A DNA stretch of 64,000 bases from Clavelina lepadiformis. Taxonomy: Eukaryota > Chordata > Ascidiacea > Aplousobranchia > Clavelinidae. The translations under genes and the position numbers were made by a program. The notes beneath the pieces are model-generated. The model did no database searches and was not told the origin of the DNA. It saw nothing but the letters and a program-made list of their open reading frames with translations. The stretch spans positions 11,107,820 to 11,171,819 of the forward strand of contig NC_135248.1 in assembly GCF_947623445.1 (NCBI RefSeq), in the 5' to 3' direction. Every line of letters starts with the position of its first letter. Within the stretch, counting starts at the first letter, position 1. Below, piece by piece: positions 26,901 through 38,840 of this stretch.

Positions 26901-29900
26901 TAATTTTTTTACTGAATATGTAATCATTGTATTATAATTTTAGAAAAATGCTGAATTTAACATACTTTTAAAGTTTTGCTGATAAAAAGCAATCTTTTAT
27001 GTCCAAAAGCGGTACAAATTGGCCTATTTTAGACCCAAAACAGTATACAGATATTTTAGGTTCAAAACTTCCCCAACAAAAAACAATTCTCAGAACTGTC
27101 AAAATCACCTGCACCGTTCAAAAGTACCAGCATGAAGCCGGCTCACATCATCATCAGGGCTCCAATTTTTCAGTACTGCTCCACAGGAAATGCATTGAGT
27201 TCGATCTAAGTTACCCAGAAAAAAGAATCCAGATTTTGCCAAATCTTCTGAAAGAGTTTTTAACTCCTCAGGCCATAAATCATTAAACGTTGACCTTTAA
27301 ATTTGTTATATCATATTAGACATTACTATTTTATAAAGAAAAATAAACTGTACATAATAACAGACTTATACTATAAAACTTATAGCAATATAACAACAAC
27401 AAGTAACAATTACAAAGACGACTAAATATTGTAATCCCAGTAATATCTACAAAGGATAGAGTTATTTCGATAGTCACATGAGGTTTAATTTACAGTCAGT
27501 TTGTTTCACAAGTAACAAATGCAGAAACAAGTCCATTTTGAGTACCAATGAAAGCCAGTTAACAAAAAATCCTTTTCAAATTTTGGTAATGACTTTCATA
27601 GCACCGTACCTCCGGTGTGCTTCTTTGTATAGATTCAGTGTTTTCAAAAAATCTTCATGTTGCGGTACATAGACTGGAGCCAATTTTCTTTGCAATGCAG
27701 CCTAAAATTTTGACATAACGTTGTTATGAAGAATATTTTGTGGTAAAAAAAAAACCAACACAATATCATGCAGCAATTTTAATTTAAAAGCTGATAACAA
27801 AGATTAATACCAGACACCTGAAACAAGTTTACATAATTTGATGTACTCAGGTCACGAAGAATTAAGTTGTACATAAAGTGAAGTACTTTTACTACTATGT
27901 ATCTCAACCGTAATATAACAACAGAGCTGAATAAACTTAAGTAATAAAAGCCAAGCTACATTTTAAGCACCTTAAATTCTGCCCGATCCCATTAATTAAT
28001 TATATGGTGATAGATACCATACCAATAAAGATTACTTAGTTAACAAGCTGGAGCCACCATTGCCATAAGCTAAATTAAAGCAAAAGCTTTTTCTGATCCA
28101 GTTTTAACAAAACTTGTTTATTTAGATAGGGTCTATGACATAGGACTTGCAAGAATAATTTTAGGCTGCTGCTATTTCATCAGAAATATTGTGTGTTTGA
28201 AGCAGGGCTTTGGAGCAGGGGTAAATGTTAAATTGCTCCAGCTCCGGAGCTCTCTTTTATGATAAATTAGCTCCGGCTCCAGCTCCGTTGAAAATGCACG
28301 GCTCCGGGGCTCCGGCTCCAAAGCCCTGGTTTGAAGCCATTTTTCAGTTTCTTGTCAACCTAACTTAAACTTTGTTATATACTTAAACCAAAATCTTCTT
28401 TTTAATCTAAATCAAGTTGAACCTTAAATTATGACTAAAATCAACTACACATCGATTCTCCTTACCTATCTACATATTTTTGACTATGGGCTGCGTGACC
28501 TTTGACCTACTTTAGCGAATAGTCACTCTCATAATTATTCTTTATCATTTACACTTAACAACAATTTCTATCGCTACACTTTATCATTATCCTTGAACCA
28601 TTTTCTTCCAATACAACATTTTTGAAAGAGCAAAGAGCATTAAAGTATAATAGCCTAAACATGGACAAATACAAGCCATTTATCGTAGGACCAACAGACC
28701 TTCAGCTTGATATTTTCTGAATATTGTGAACTTGTAAACGAAAATTTATCAATTAACGCCACAATGTAAGTGATAACAAAACCTAAGATTATTATAAAAC
28801 ACAATCAGAGCAGCTTTTAATTAAGTTAAATAACTAACCGCCGATGGAGGTTGATCTTCAAACCCCAAGTTGGATGGAACAGGATAGAAGTCTTGTGATG
28901 ATGTTGTTGGAATATCTATAGATGCATTGACTTTTGACGTTGGTTGTGCTGCTGCTGAGCGTGGATGAGTCCGTGGTGCGGATAAATCTGCTATTGCACC
29001 TTTAAAAAAGGAAAACTGTCAAAATTATATTAATATTTTAACATCAAGCCAACTTCATCAGCAATGAACTTCTAGAACATTTTATCACTTTTTATTTTTT
29101 AAACAAGCTTATTTAATGGAAAATTGTTCAAAATACAGCGTAACTACATTTTTTTAAGTATCTTACCAAGCTGTATGTTACCAGAATCTTCACCTAAAAG
29201 AAATTTACAATCTGATTTGTGCCATTCAGAAGCTAAAGCATTATCTTGATTGGTAAAAGATTCTACACACATTCCACAGCTGAAAGTAAAAAATAAACAT
29301 TAACTGAAAAGATGTCATTCATGCAGAACTGAAATGTTCAGAAATACTACAAAACATTTTTCAAGAAGTTTTTCTGATTTTAGAGTGAAAAGAAATAAAC
29401 TAGGTTACTGCACTGCACTGTATCAATAAGTGTAAATTCTAAATAAATCTCCTGCATACCAAAAACATTTCACTCGATCATTGGGTCCAACATAATAAAA
29501 TCCAGCCATGGCCAGTTTCAATGGAGCAACCTGGATTGCATCTACTGGGCACTGTTTGAAGGAAGCGAGGCGAAATGTTTCACGTTTTGCTTCTGTAATA
29601 TTTTTTAATAATGCTTTAACAAATTTACTGAAGTTGTTCTCAAAGACCCCAAAACTGTAGCTTTATTACTTGCATACATAATAATATTACTAATAATACT
29701 TTTAGTGCAATAGCAGAAGTTAACAAAAATACATACTTACAGATACATGTTTGAGTTTGTATAAGTTATTATTGAATTTAAAAAATAAACTATCCATATA
29801 CCAATTGGGGCAGGAGTTCCATTGTCTAAGATATTGATAATTATGCCATCACTTGCGAGTCTTTCATTATTTTTAGAACTACTTCTTGCTGCTCCTGCTT

Positions 29901-30603
29901 TATGTCCATAACTGTCAATATAAACATTGATCTTTGTAATCCTAACATCACTGTTAATTACCCAAGAAGCAATAGAATTGATCAAACGTTCTTAACCGGA
30001 CTTCATAGAAATCAAACAACATACTTATAATCTGGGACATAATAATTTTTTGGAGCTTGCTGCGGTGATGCTGATCCACGTTGTCCAAAATCTTGGTAGT
30101 TGAGCTTTTTGTCCTTATTGGACCTTTAAAATAGATACAAGATGCTGCACACTTGTCTAGCGTTATTGGCATATTTATGTATCTACATTACTTACCAGTA
30201 ATGAATGCAACAAACAGGGCAGTGAATGTTTATAACCATGAAGTAAACTTACAATTTAACAATTAATTATACTTTGCGTATCAATTGTTTAATTAAATAC
30301 ATCAATGTATTAACAATAGGTATGTGTATTATATGCAGTATCCAGTGTTGAAAATCAGGCAGTTTTGATGTGAAACCATGTGTGCAGAAGAGAAAAATTT
30401 AACTCTACCGTATGCACTGCCTTTAAAATACATTATTATTTATACGCAGTACGATCAAAAATGTTTTGGAATAAAGTAGCATGTTTATGTTGAACATTTT
30501 GTGTGAATGCCACCTCTTTTACAGTGGCACAAAATCCTGAATGAAAAAACAAATGTACGTACCTTGTAAAAGTTTCATTCTTTCTGGTATTTACATTCAT
30601 CAT
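23977..30603 (-). CDS. Inhibitor-of-apoptosis protein, 3 BIR + UBA + RING (XIAP/cIAP-like)
   Basis: Predicted cytosolic E3 ubiquitin ligase of the IAP family, expected to bind caspases or adaptors through BIR domains. Exons (5' to 3'): 30603-30563, 30123-30025, 29911-29802, 29592-29460, 29279-29167, 28999-28839, 27701-27610, 27294-27109, 26747-26670, 26526-25814, 25687-25360, 25250-25009, 24377-23977. All phases agree; the total is 2,697 nt, 898 aa. BIR1 (exons 4-5) is divergent: KCFCCG, then an 18-residue gap to His and only 3 residues to Cys. BIR2 (exons 8-9) has CISC-x16-H-x6-C. BIR3 (exons 10-11) has CWYC-x16-H-x6-C. The UBA (exon 12) contains MGFTRRHIRKVV. The terminal RING is C-x2-C-x11-C-x-H-x3-C-x2-C-x6-C-x2-C. 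No CARD was seen. The start is the first ATG of exon 1 and is the least certain part. A plus-strand paralogue lies at 54-64 kb. Confidence 0.92.
28203..28328. mobile_element. Short hAT-type MITE (126 bp)
   Basis: Ends CAGGGCTTTGGAGC and GCTCCAAAGCCCTG are perfect inverted complements, and the interior repeats GCTCCGG/GGAGC motifs. A perfect 8-bp duplication gtttgaag flanks it (28195-28202 and 28329-28336) and fits the nTnnnnAn pattern of Ac-type hATs, unlike the other MITEs here. It lies in the intron between IAP exons 6 and 7. Confidence 0.92.
28337..28555. repeat. Dispersed repeat family A, copy 1
   Basis: Contains a CCTAACTTAAA start, AACCTTAA/TAAACC blocks and the marker GGGCTGCGTGACC followed by an AATAGTCACT end. 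The same order recurs at 31295-31490 and, inverted, at 52590-53525. No protein is encoded. It lies in an intron of the minus-strand IAP gene. Confidence 0.7.
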
Positions 30604-33600
30604 AATGAATCTTTTCAAAAATGTACATGAATGCTATGCTGTACAATACACTTTTTACACCAAAACCGCTTTTTACAACATACATACACAGGTAAACATT
30701 TCTGCAGCATTAATAGTAAAGTTAATTACATAATTTAACTGCCACATGCCACAAGTAATTTCTCCTACTAATGCACTCGTTTTTTTGCGGTAATACTGTA
30801 ATATTTCACTGTATAATTTCACTGCCAGTGAAATAGACGCTGCCTTTCATTTTAAAGAATTATAAGTTTTACTAGTATTTGTAAGGGATTTTTACTGGTT
30901 TTAGTAGCATTCCATGTTTGTGGTACAACAAAATTCACTTAAGTTGCCACCTTAAGGAGAATAGAAAAAGTGGCAACTTAGATAAACAGTATATTAATAT
31001 GTACACGCCTTTGAGTTGTGACACTTGAGAAGTTATAAGAACCATTTATTTTCGAAAAAGATTGAACAGATGCTGGGATGCACAATTGGCTAGCTGTACA
31101 CAGGTACACATGAGTTAGGGAGTCTATACACTCAACATCTCGGCGAGTTCTGCCATGAAATCCCGGATCGGAAAGTTTACCGTTTTGGGGTAAGAAATCT
31201 CTGCACAACAAGATGAAATGACAGCTTTTACATAAGCAACCAATATTTGGCTGCAACTATTTCACAGAAAAAAATCGTGCTTTGAAAGCTCTTTTGCACA
31301 TTTTCTTGTTAACCTAACTTAAATGTTATAACATAGTAACCTAAACCTATATCTATCTTCTAAATCTATCTGTAATTAAACCCTAAGTAACAATAAAAAT
31401 TAAGTTTTTCCATACCAATATCTCTTACCTAAGTGCCTACCTTCAACTATGGGCTGCGTGACCTACTTTCGGTGAAATAGTCACTGTTTTAAGTTTTATC
31501 CCCGCACTTAGCACACATTCTATTCTGGATAAATTAGGCTAGGCTGCAGGCCGGCCTTAATAGGCGTACAGTAATTGCAATTTATTGAAAGTGGTATTGA
31601 TCTTCTATGGATTAGTCTAGGTCATTTAAATTTCAGCCACAATACAAACCATAACCTAGCAACCAAGCCAACCATAAACTGAGCAAAGCTATATAGCCTA
31701 GATCTACAGGCCTAGGCGTAGACTTTCTTAAGCTATGCCACCAAAATTAATTCTAGTCACATTACAAAAAAATTGTAATAATATTTGCCCTTATAACAAT
31801 CACAGACTAAGATGACCTTACCAGATTATTGTCAAGATGTAGTAGCCTAACTAGGCTACTACACAGCAAACAGGCAGTGGAGGAAATTCGAAATTACGTT
31901 CGGAAGTTCGAAAGCCGAAACTAGGCTATAGGACTAGATTAGTCTATAAATCTATATACTGTACTGGTGAAACAAAGCAAAAAAATCTTTCCCACGGGAA
32001 ATCCCCTTGAAAAATCCCGTATAGTTAAGTTAATGAAGGCTCATTTTATTTGGACTTACAGTGTAAGTCTTACACCAAAGTTAATAATTATATAATTAAT
32101 AATTGCTTATAACAGGGTTTCTAAACCAGGCGTCATTAGTGAGCTATAGTGTAGAAGTAGGGGAAGACCGAAGATTTACAATTCTAGAAAAATTTTTATA
32201 CTCGTCTATTAGTCATTTGAGGCAGGTGTGACCAAGACAAAACTCTTCAGCATGGGATGGACATTATAGTACAGGGGATGTACATTATAATTATACGGTT
32301 TTAACACGATACGTTGCCCTACCCTGGGACTTTTTGGACGCCAAGGTTTTTGCAGGGCCTTCTTAAGCTACAAAACAATATAATTATCTAATATAATATC
32401 TATATTTTGGGGCGTCATAAACAAGGCTATAGAAGGGTGTATGACATGTTAACCTCCTGCTTGAATAAGCAGCATAAAAATTGGTGGTTGCAAAAATAGA
32501 GTATTTTTAATCCCATCAGTTAAAAAATGATGTAGGGGTTAGACTATTTTTCTGTGGCTGTTGAATTATTTTAACGCTATAGGCCTACCTCTCTCACATA
32601 GCATTTTACAGTATCTAGTGTTACTAGTTCACTCCTTTTGCTAAAACTAACTCTAAAACAAATTGCTGTTTTTGCCGACTCTAACTCCGTGTACTCTTAA
32701 ATTTAATATAAACAAATGAAGCTTTTTACGCGTCGAATAAATGTTAAATTAAGTGGTAGGCCTATACTCAATTTTTAATCGGCCTGTAGCCTACACAAAT
32801 TTAAACAAATTGAAATTTTCTATTAACAAAAAATTAAAACATTTGGTAACAATTGAGGGCTTCTTGGTTGTCTATAGAGGCGTATAGTTGCCTATTGTAG
32901 AAGTTATAGGCCTAACTGTTATAAGGCTCGTTATCATAAAGAAGGAAGGTGTTTTTCCCAGGCAGCACTAGTTTGTTGCTTCATAAACTAGTTGTTGCCT
33001 CATATATTAAGTAAGTGTGCTCCAAACAAACACAACCAACTCAACTACACAACAGCCATGAAAAATGCACAACTATACTGCCAGGTTTGGCGTTAGACCG
33101 ATGAGAGCGATGCGACCGCGTTGGGCCCCTCGCTGTTTGGGACTAAGAGGAAAATAACAATTTAGTTTTTTATTTTGCACAAATCTCTGTTTTATTTGTC
33201 AATTTGTTCTCGAATGAGAATGTTTTGGTGAAAATGTATCACGAACCAAAACTTTGATGGAAGCTGATTTGCAAAGAGTCGATATTTGTTTTTCGTTTAT
33301 TTGGAATTGAAAAGGGAGGGCCTTCAGTTCCTGCAATGGATCCCGCACTGGCTAGGGCCGCCCCTGACCGATAATAAAAACCGTAACTACAGCATTTTAA
33401 CATTTGTATGTGGAAAGTGGGTGTGTAGCATCCACGCCAAACAATCACGCAAGAATTTATTAACATAAAATATCCACACAACAAATAAACACACTGGATT
33501 AATTTGGTAAGATTTTTTTAAATCGGGAAATTCCTAACAAATAAATAAGGAGTTAGGATTATCCATAACGGAAGAAACACATGAAAACAAGACTCTAAGC

Positions 33601-33660
33601 ATGAAACCACTAAATTAGATTACTAAAGCGCTGAAAAACTACTGTAGGTCTACAAAATTA
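30604..33660. other. Gene-free segment upstream of the first IAP
   Basis: AT-rich sequence with scattered short open frames and no recognised exon. It contains repeat copy 31295-31490, and 33221-33300 matches 19939-20000. Its left part should hold the promoter of the minus-strand IAP; no clear core-promoter motif was identified. Confidence 0.5.
31295..31490. repeat. Dispersed repeat family A, copy 2
   Basis: Shares with 28337-28555 the CCTAACTTAAA start, the GTAACCTAAACC block and the GGGCTGCGTGACC marker, ending near an AATAGTCACTG motif. It has no insertion at the position where the copy at 52.6 kb carries a 670-bp element, so it serves as the empty-site reference. Confidence 0.7.
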
Positions 33661-34227
33661 GACTAATTGAAAATTTTCAAACAAGATAATAAAAAAATTA
33701 GAAACCGCCACATATATAGAAATGTCCAAACCAGAAATAAACAATTTTTATTAATTTATACAAAAATTTATCAAAGTGAAAAATTTCTAAGAAAATGAAA
33801 AGGCACAATGTGACGAGACAGAAATTAATCCACATAATTATATTCAAAGCAGGACACTTCTATACATTAGATAATTTCATACAAGAAAACATAAGGCACT
33901 GTAAAATATCAGTGCAGATTTTGATTTAACTGGAAAATTGCAAAGCAGAAATTGTTTATCCCTTGAATGCATATGAATATATACGGTGAATGTATAATAT
34001 GAAAATAAGAAACTGTTTGCGCCGTAAAGTTTTAGTCCAGGATTTTACAAAATGGAATTTTTCAAACAGGAAAATAAAAAGTGACTTAAAATAACCAAGC
34101 AAGAAGTGATTGCATTAATTTAAGCCGTTTTGTAGGCCTATATCCGCTTTTTTATTTCTTTGTTTTAAATTTTCTTTGATAAAATTTTGTTTAATTATTA
34201 GAAATAATGATAGACTTGCGTATATAG
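33661..34227. repeat. Dispersed repeat B, copy 1 (about 565 bp)
   Basis: Closely similar in the same orientation to 40334-40896, from GACTAATTGAAAATTTTC to a shared TGCGTATATAG end, with scattered substitutions and small indels. It has no recognisable coding content. The two copies flank the NXPE-like locus about 6.7 kb apart. Confidence 0.85.
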
Positions 34228-34653
34228 TTAGCGGCTGGTCGGTAGAAATTAAGAGTAAGAAACTATTTACATCTATAGGCTTACAAAGAAGCGATTGAGC
34301 TTGCCTGCTACTTGTTAAACTAATGGCACATAAAAATATGTGGCTAAGTCACATCTCTGCAAGTTTACGAGCGGTCAAATGCTATACTTTAGTGAGCAGC
34401 TTAAATTTTCTTCGATGCTTTCATCCCTGCTAGATCGACTGGTGGAATCTGCGATATACGAACCGAGAATTGAGAAAAAAGATGACTCATTGGGTGATCA
34501 AAAGTCGGACTCGGCTGAACGACTTATCAAGTAGAAAGCGTTTCGATTGAAAATACATGTGGTTTGGACTTATCCATGTAAGAAACATTCTCGTCAAACG
34601 TCGTTAAGTAATATACAGATGTACAGGCTGCGTCCTACTTAGTTTGATTTTAT

Positions 34654-35947
34654 GGCTCGGGTTCCAAATAGCGACTGTCAGAACAGCGACTATCAATAGA
34701 GCGACCACACGACAGCGATTCATTTAAAACAGCGACTGTCAATAGAGCGACTACACGACAGCGATTCATTTAAAACAGCGACTGCCACAACAGCGACCTC
34801 ACTTCTTTTATTAAATCCAAGGCTTACGCGCACACGCACTTCCATCCCCCACACCTCTCTACACACGTATGCACGCAGAAACAGGCAAATACTGCGTAGT
34901 GAAAGATTGAAACCAAAAGGGACTTTAAAACAACATTTTATTTGGACTATCCATAGTCACATGAAGTCACATGATTTAAAAAGCAATAAAATAAAATAAA
35001 AATGCAATAAAAATGCAATAAAAATGCAATAAAAATCAAGACACGTTTATTTCTAAATTGCGAGCAAGGGCTCGAAGGAACTGCCGCAGATCATACTGGC
35101 CTCGATTTTGCTGTATCCCGTGAAAAAATTCTGTTGCAATTTGACAGTAAATGACGGACTTTAGATGAGATTAGATGCCAAAAAACCCGCAGAGAGTAAA
35201 GCGCGACTTAGAAAAGGATGACATCATAAGACGACGTTGATTCAATCGGTAAACTTAATTTTCGGGCCTAACTCGGACTTAAAATTAACTTTTCCAGTTC
35301 GGACTTGTATTTTTACTTTTGGGCCGGTTTTGGGTTAAAAATATAAGGCCCCATTACAGCTCTGCATTTTACTAAACATTATTTTTTTTGCAAATTTTAA
35401 ATTTATCTCGCTTTCACGATCCTTGTATGTACAGTATTATATTTTTTTCACTCTTTTATGAACACTCTTGCACTTCGATGTAACTTTGGGTACGTTTATT
35501 TATTTACCAAAGTCAGAGAGATATTAGAAGTTTTAAATGTAATTTTTGTTTTTATTTCTTTTACAAAAACACGCTAATAAATTTATATGATAAAATCATA
35601 TGTTACATTTTCACTGTATCCAGCTGTCTTCTCGTATAATCCGCAATCTAGTGTATCACAATAGGCCTTCCCTGCGGGTGATAAATTTCAATAAGCTTTT
35701 GTATTGTCCCATCACAATAGGCAATTAAGCAAATGTTCAAGCCTATTTCAAAAAGCAATGATAAACAACAAAAAAATTTGGAAAAATGGAAAGCCTAGTT
35801 AAGTCGCTATCATAACAGTCGCTGTTTTAATGCGGTCGGCATTTAGACAATCGCTGTTTGGAATGTCGCTCACTTGATTACGTCGCTATTATGAAGTCGC
35901 CATTATGACAGTCGCTGTTTTGACAGTCGCTATCCTGCCTGGATGCC
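34654..35947. mobile_element. Foldback transposon with GCGAC-array inverted repeats (1,294 bp)
   Basis: The left end carries tandem ACAGCGACTGTCA/TAGAGCGAC motifs; the right end carries the inverse (CAGTCGCTGTTTTGACAGTC). The outermost 27 bp of both ends align, sharing GGC at the tip and ATAGCGACTGTCA inside. An 8-bp direct repeat gattttat flanks the element (34646-34653 and 35948-35955). No transposase frame is visible. The architecture resembles the Mutator-like foldback at 18454-19361. Confidence 0.8.
34994..35037. repeat. 11-bp tandem repeat
   Basis: About four copies of AAAAATGCAAT in a row inside the foldback element. Simple low-complexity repeat. Confidence 0.85.
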
Positions 35948-36441
35948 GATTTTATTTACACATTTTAAGAAAAACGTTTACGACCCACAGAAATAAAATA
36001 AAAAAATTAATAACAAATAATAATGTACCGAAATATTACTAACACAAAATGACAGCTATCTACAATAACTACACAAGTACAATACAGTATTTCAATATCT
36101 ATGAGCCAAGCACAACAAACATATAGTGGAGAGCCCGAAAACGAGGGTCGTACGGTCACTCAGTGATGTCCCAATAAGGGTTACTATAAGCCACCATGTT
36201 TTTTAGCACCGGGTTCCATGCGAACACGAACATTATTCAGGATCGGCAATTAGTTATATAACCAGTTTTGAAAACATTATTTGCTACATACAAGATCAAG
36301 CAACAGCAACACTTGCTATTCTAAAACCGGTTGTGTTGGATGATAACTTTGGATCGGTGTCACTATAGTTAAGTCCCATAAGTCCAAATAAAATACGTTT
36401 GACATATTTTTAAACATTTCTCGCAATAACCTTTCATATCT

Positions 36442-38308
36442 CTATATCAGCCATTCTTCACCCCATTCAACCACGTTCATTCCTTTCATAACAAATATCG
36501 TGTTTGGAACAGATCTATGATGCCGAATAATTTCCTTTTTGATACTTAACAAACGACGGAGATAAAACGAGGGTTCATGCAGTATAGGATGTAATCCTAA
36601 ATGAAGTAGCACGTAATTTTGAGTAACGTTTTGAACATTAATTGCATGGATGGAATCAGTTATGTAAGGTCGACTACTTGGAGGGTCTGGGTTTCTAAAT
36701 GGTGGTCCATGACCTCTGTAATAAACAATGATATTGCTGGAGCTATTGTCACTTCGACCTATTTTAGGATTTTGCCAAATGCCAGAACTTTCTGGACCAT
36801 ACACTTTTAAGTGAAATATTCTTGCAAATTCATAGAAAAATTGTCTTATTGTCGAATCACCAAACCTATAAAAAGGCTTGTTTTCGAGACACTTTCGAAA
36901 GTCTTCTTTAAATGAAACTATTTCTGAGCGCAGTGTTTTTACCCACTTTTCTTCGTGCAAATAGACCAATGGGATATTACTTGCTGACTCACGACGGTTG
37001 TAGGTTCCATTCAAAACTTTTATTTCCATTCCTGACCCGGCAATTTGAGCAACTTCGCCGAATTGTTTGGGAAATTTTTCTCTGCTAATATCACGACTAA
37101 TCATCCAGGTGATTGGTGAACAGTTGCCTGAAGGTGGTAGGTCGCAGAACCAAGGTTCGCCATTCCTCGGGTTACCGTAGTCGCACATGAGCTTGTTTTC
37201 ACGCCTGCAATTAAGCTAATACGTTAATATAGATAGTAGGAAAAAAGCGACTAGGCCTACATAAGCTAAGGTAATCAAAGTAAATTTCAGTTTATGTAGT
37301 AATTTTACACGTTGTCCTTAAATGAATATGTAGCCTATATGAAATTTCTCCCAATGGATTTTAAGCGGGATTTGTTTAAACTTTAAACTATATATTTTCT
37401 TGTAACACTTCCCTATACCGGTAGGCCTATACACGATAAGTGTAAAGAAACTTTTAGGAAATTCTCACCCTTCGTAACTTAGGTATTTAAATCTAGATTG
37501 CACTCCACAGTTTCTTTTGTATTTAGAGTTGCCTCATAGCTAATTCCTTTGTTGTTTCGCATTGATGTAAAATTGACGAACCATGCAATTCCCTCCACTG
37601 GCAATACCAGCTTCACTTCCAAAGTAAATGTACCAGCCATTAGAAGCGGAACTTGCAAAGTGTAAGATCCATTTAAATGATCTTTAATGCTGCAAGCAAT
37701 TCCATCTGTCAGTTTTCCGTCAGCTGTTTTGCGAATTAACCTTGCTCTGAAGTAATCACCTCCAAATGTTTTATTTCGATTCAATCTGTCTTTGGCTTGT
37801 ATGTAAGCCACCAATGTGTCACCAGTTTCAAACCTTGTGGTGTTTGTTTCCACACTAATGGTTGTTGTGGTCCTGGCAAACTTTTCAGGATTTTGAGCAG
37901 GATTTTCAAGCTTATATTTTCCAAGTGAAGTCATAATCAGAGGAAAGTATTGTTTCCAGGTTAAGTTACTTCGTTCATTTGTATAAATGCCGGCATTTCG
38001 AATAGCCTGACCATATATGTCTTTGTACAAGTTTCCATAATATGCTGAATTCGGATCCAAATAATCTTTACTTGGTAGAATAAACTCATTTTTGATATTT
38101 ATCGTTTTCTGCTGCTTGTTAGTTTGAATTTTTTTTGTTGGAAAATTTTGTAGGCTATTGCTGAACGATAACTTTTCCATGATAACTGATTCAAACATAG
38201 TCGTCGAAACAAAAATAAAATGCAAATGATCGTTGTCGCATAAAAACAAATTTTTATTTTTCGAGAAAAAGTTTGCGAGCACTTTTGCTGAAAAATCAGC
38301 GTAACCAT
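36442..38308 (-). pseudogene. NXPE-like (neurexophilin/PC-esterase) gene, apparently disrupted
   Basis: NXPE-family proteins are chordate type II membrane or secreted proteins with a neurexophilin-like and a PC-esterase domain; function is poorly defined. The 5' exon (38308 to about 37469) gives a short N-tail, a membrane anchor (ICFYATTIICILFLF) and the neurexophilin-like part (TTISVETNTTRFETGD). The 3' exon (37204-36442) has CDYGNP-x-NGEPWFC and the esterase GDSTIRQ. Two frame breaks are needed: one at a T8 run (38129-38136) between anchor and domain, one near 37485-37500, where the domain frame meets a stop just before the donor while another frame fits both donor and next exon phase. The product also stops before the expected C-terminal GTNDVHP-type motif. 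It may be a decaying gene, an assembly error or an allele; the family call is firmer than the pseudogene call. Confidence 0.6.
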
Positions 38309-38568
38309 TTTCTGTTTTTGCCTTAGATATCTGTTTGACAAAATTCTTTCATTATAAGCTATCACAAATAAGTTTTATACTTGTATAAGAAAGCTAGAAT
38401 GCCTTAGGTAAACGATTATATTTATCTAATCAAAATTTCCAAATGATTCACGAACTTATGTAATATTTTTTATTACATGAATTTCATTTACAAAAGTTTA
38501 GTTTAAATTCATCAAATCTTTTAAAAATCTTTAGGAAAGAGAAAGACTACAAGTGCCTGAAACGCTTG

Positions 38569-38715
38569 AGTAGTATAGTGCTGCCGCCCCAGGAGTCCTA
38601 CCGCCATCCACCGCCATTTTTCCGCCACCGCCATCCACCGCCATCCACCGCCATCCACCGCCATCCACCGCCATCCACCGCCATCCGCCTCCTGGGGCGG
38701 CAGCACTATACTACT
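38569..38715. mobile_element. MITE with 27-bp inverted repeats and a CCATCCACCG minisatellite core (147 bp)
   Basis: Perfect inverted arms (AGTAGTATAGTGCTGCCGCC at the left tip) enclose about seven units of a 10-bp CCATCCACCG-type repeat. The flanks carry a 6-bp duplication cgcttg (38563-38568 and 38716-38721). A related copy of the surrounding repeat at 54700-54815 lacks the insertion, with a single gcttg at that point, so it acts as an empty site. Confidence 0.8.
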
Positions 38716-38721
38716 CGCTTG

Positions 38722-38840
38722 CAATTTAAAAAAGATTCGAAGTGGGTCGACATCTTCCATTGTTAAGTATAGGGCTATAGGCGATCAAAAATATCTTGCC
38801 ACTCGGAGAGTAACCCGGAAAGGGTCTATTCTAATCAAGA
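38722..38840. repeat. Dispersed repeat C (interrupted copy)
   Basis: The sequence from CAATTTAAAAAAGATTCGAAG through GTGGGTCGACATCTTCCATT to CGGAAAGGGTC matches 54708-54815 in the same order; a related end lies inverted at 54298-54345. The MITE at 38569-38715 interrupts this copy. Confidence 0.7.

Noticed and set aside
30978..31256. 92-codon minus-strand frame upstream of the first IAP
   Set aside because: No family resemblance, and its phase and position are not needed by the IAP model, whose first exon at 30603-30563 already fits.
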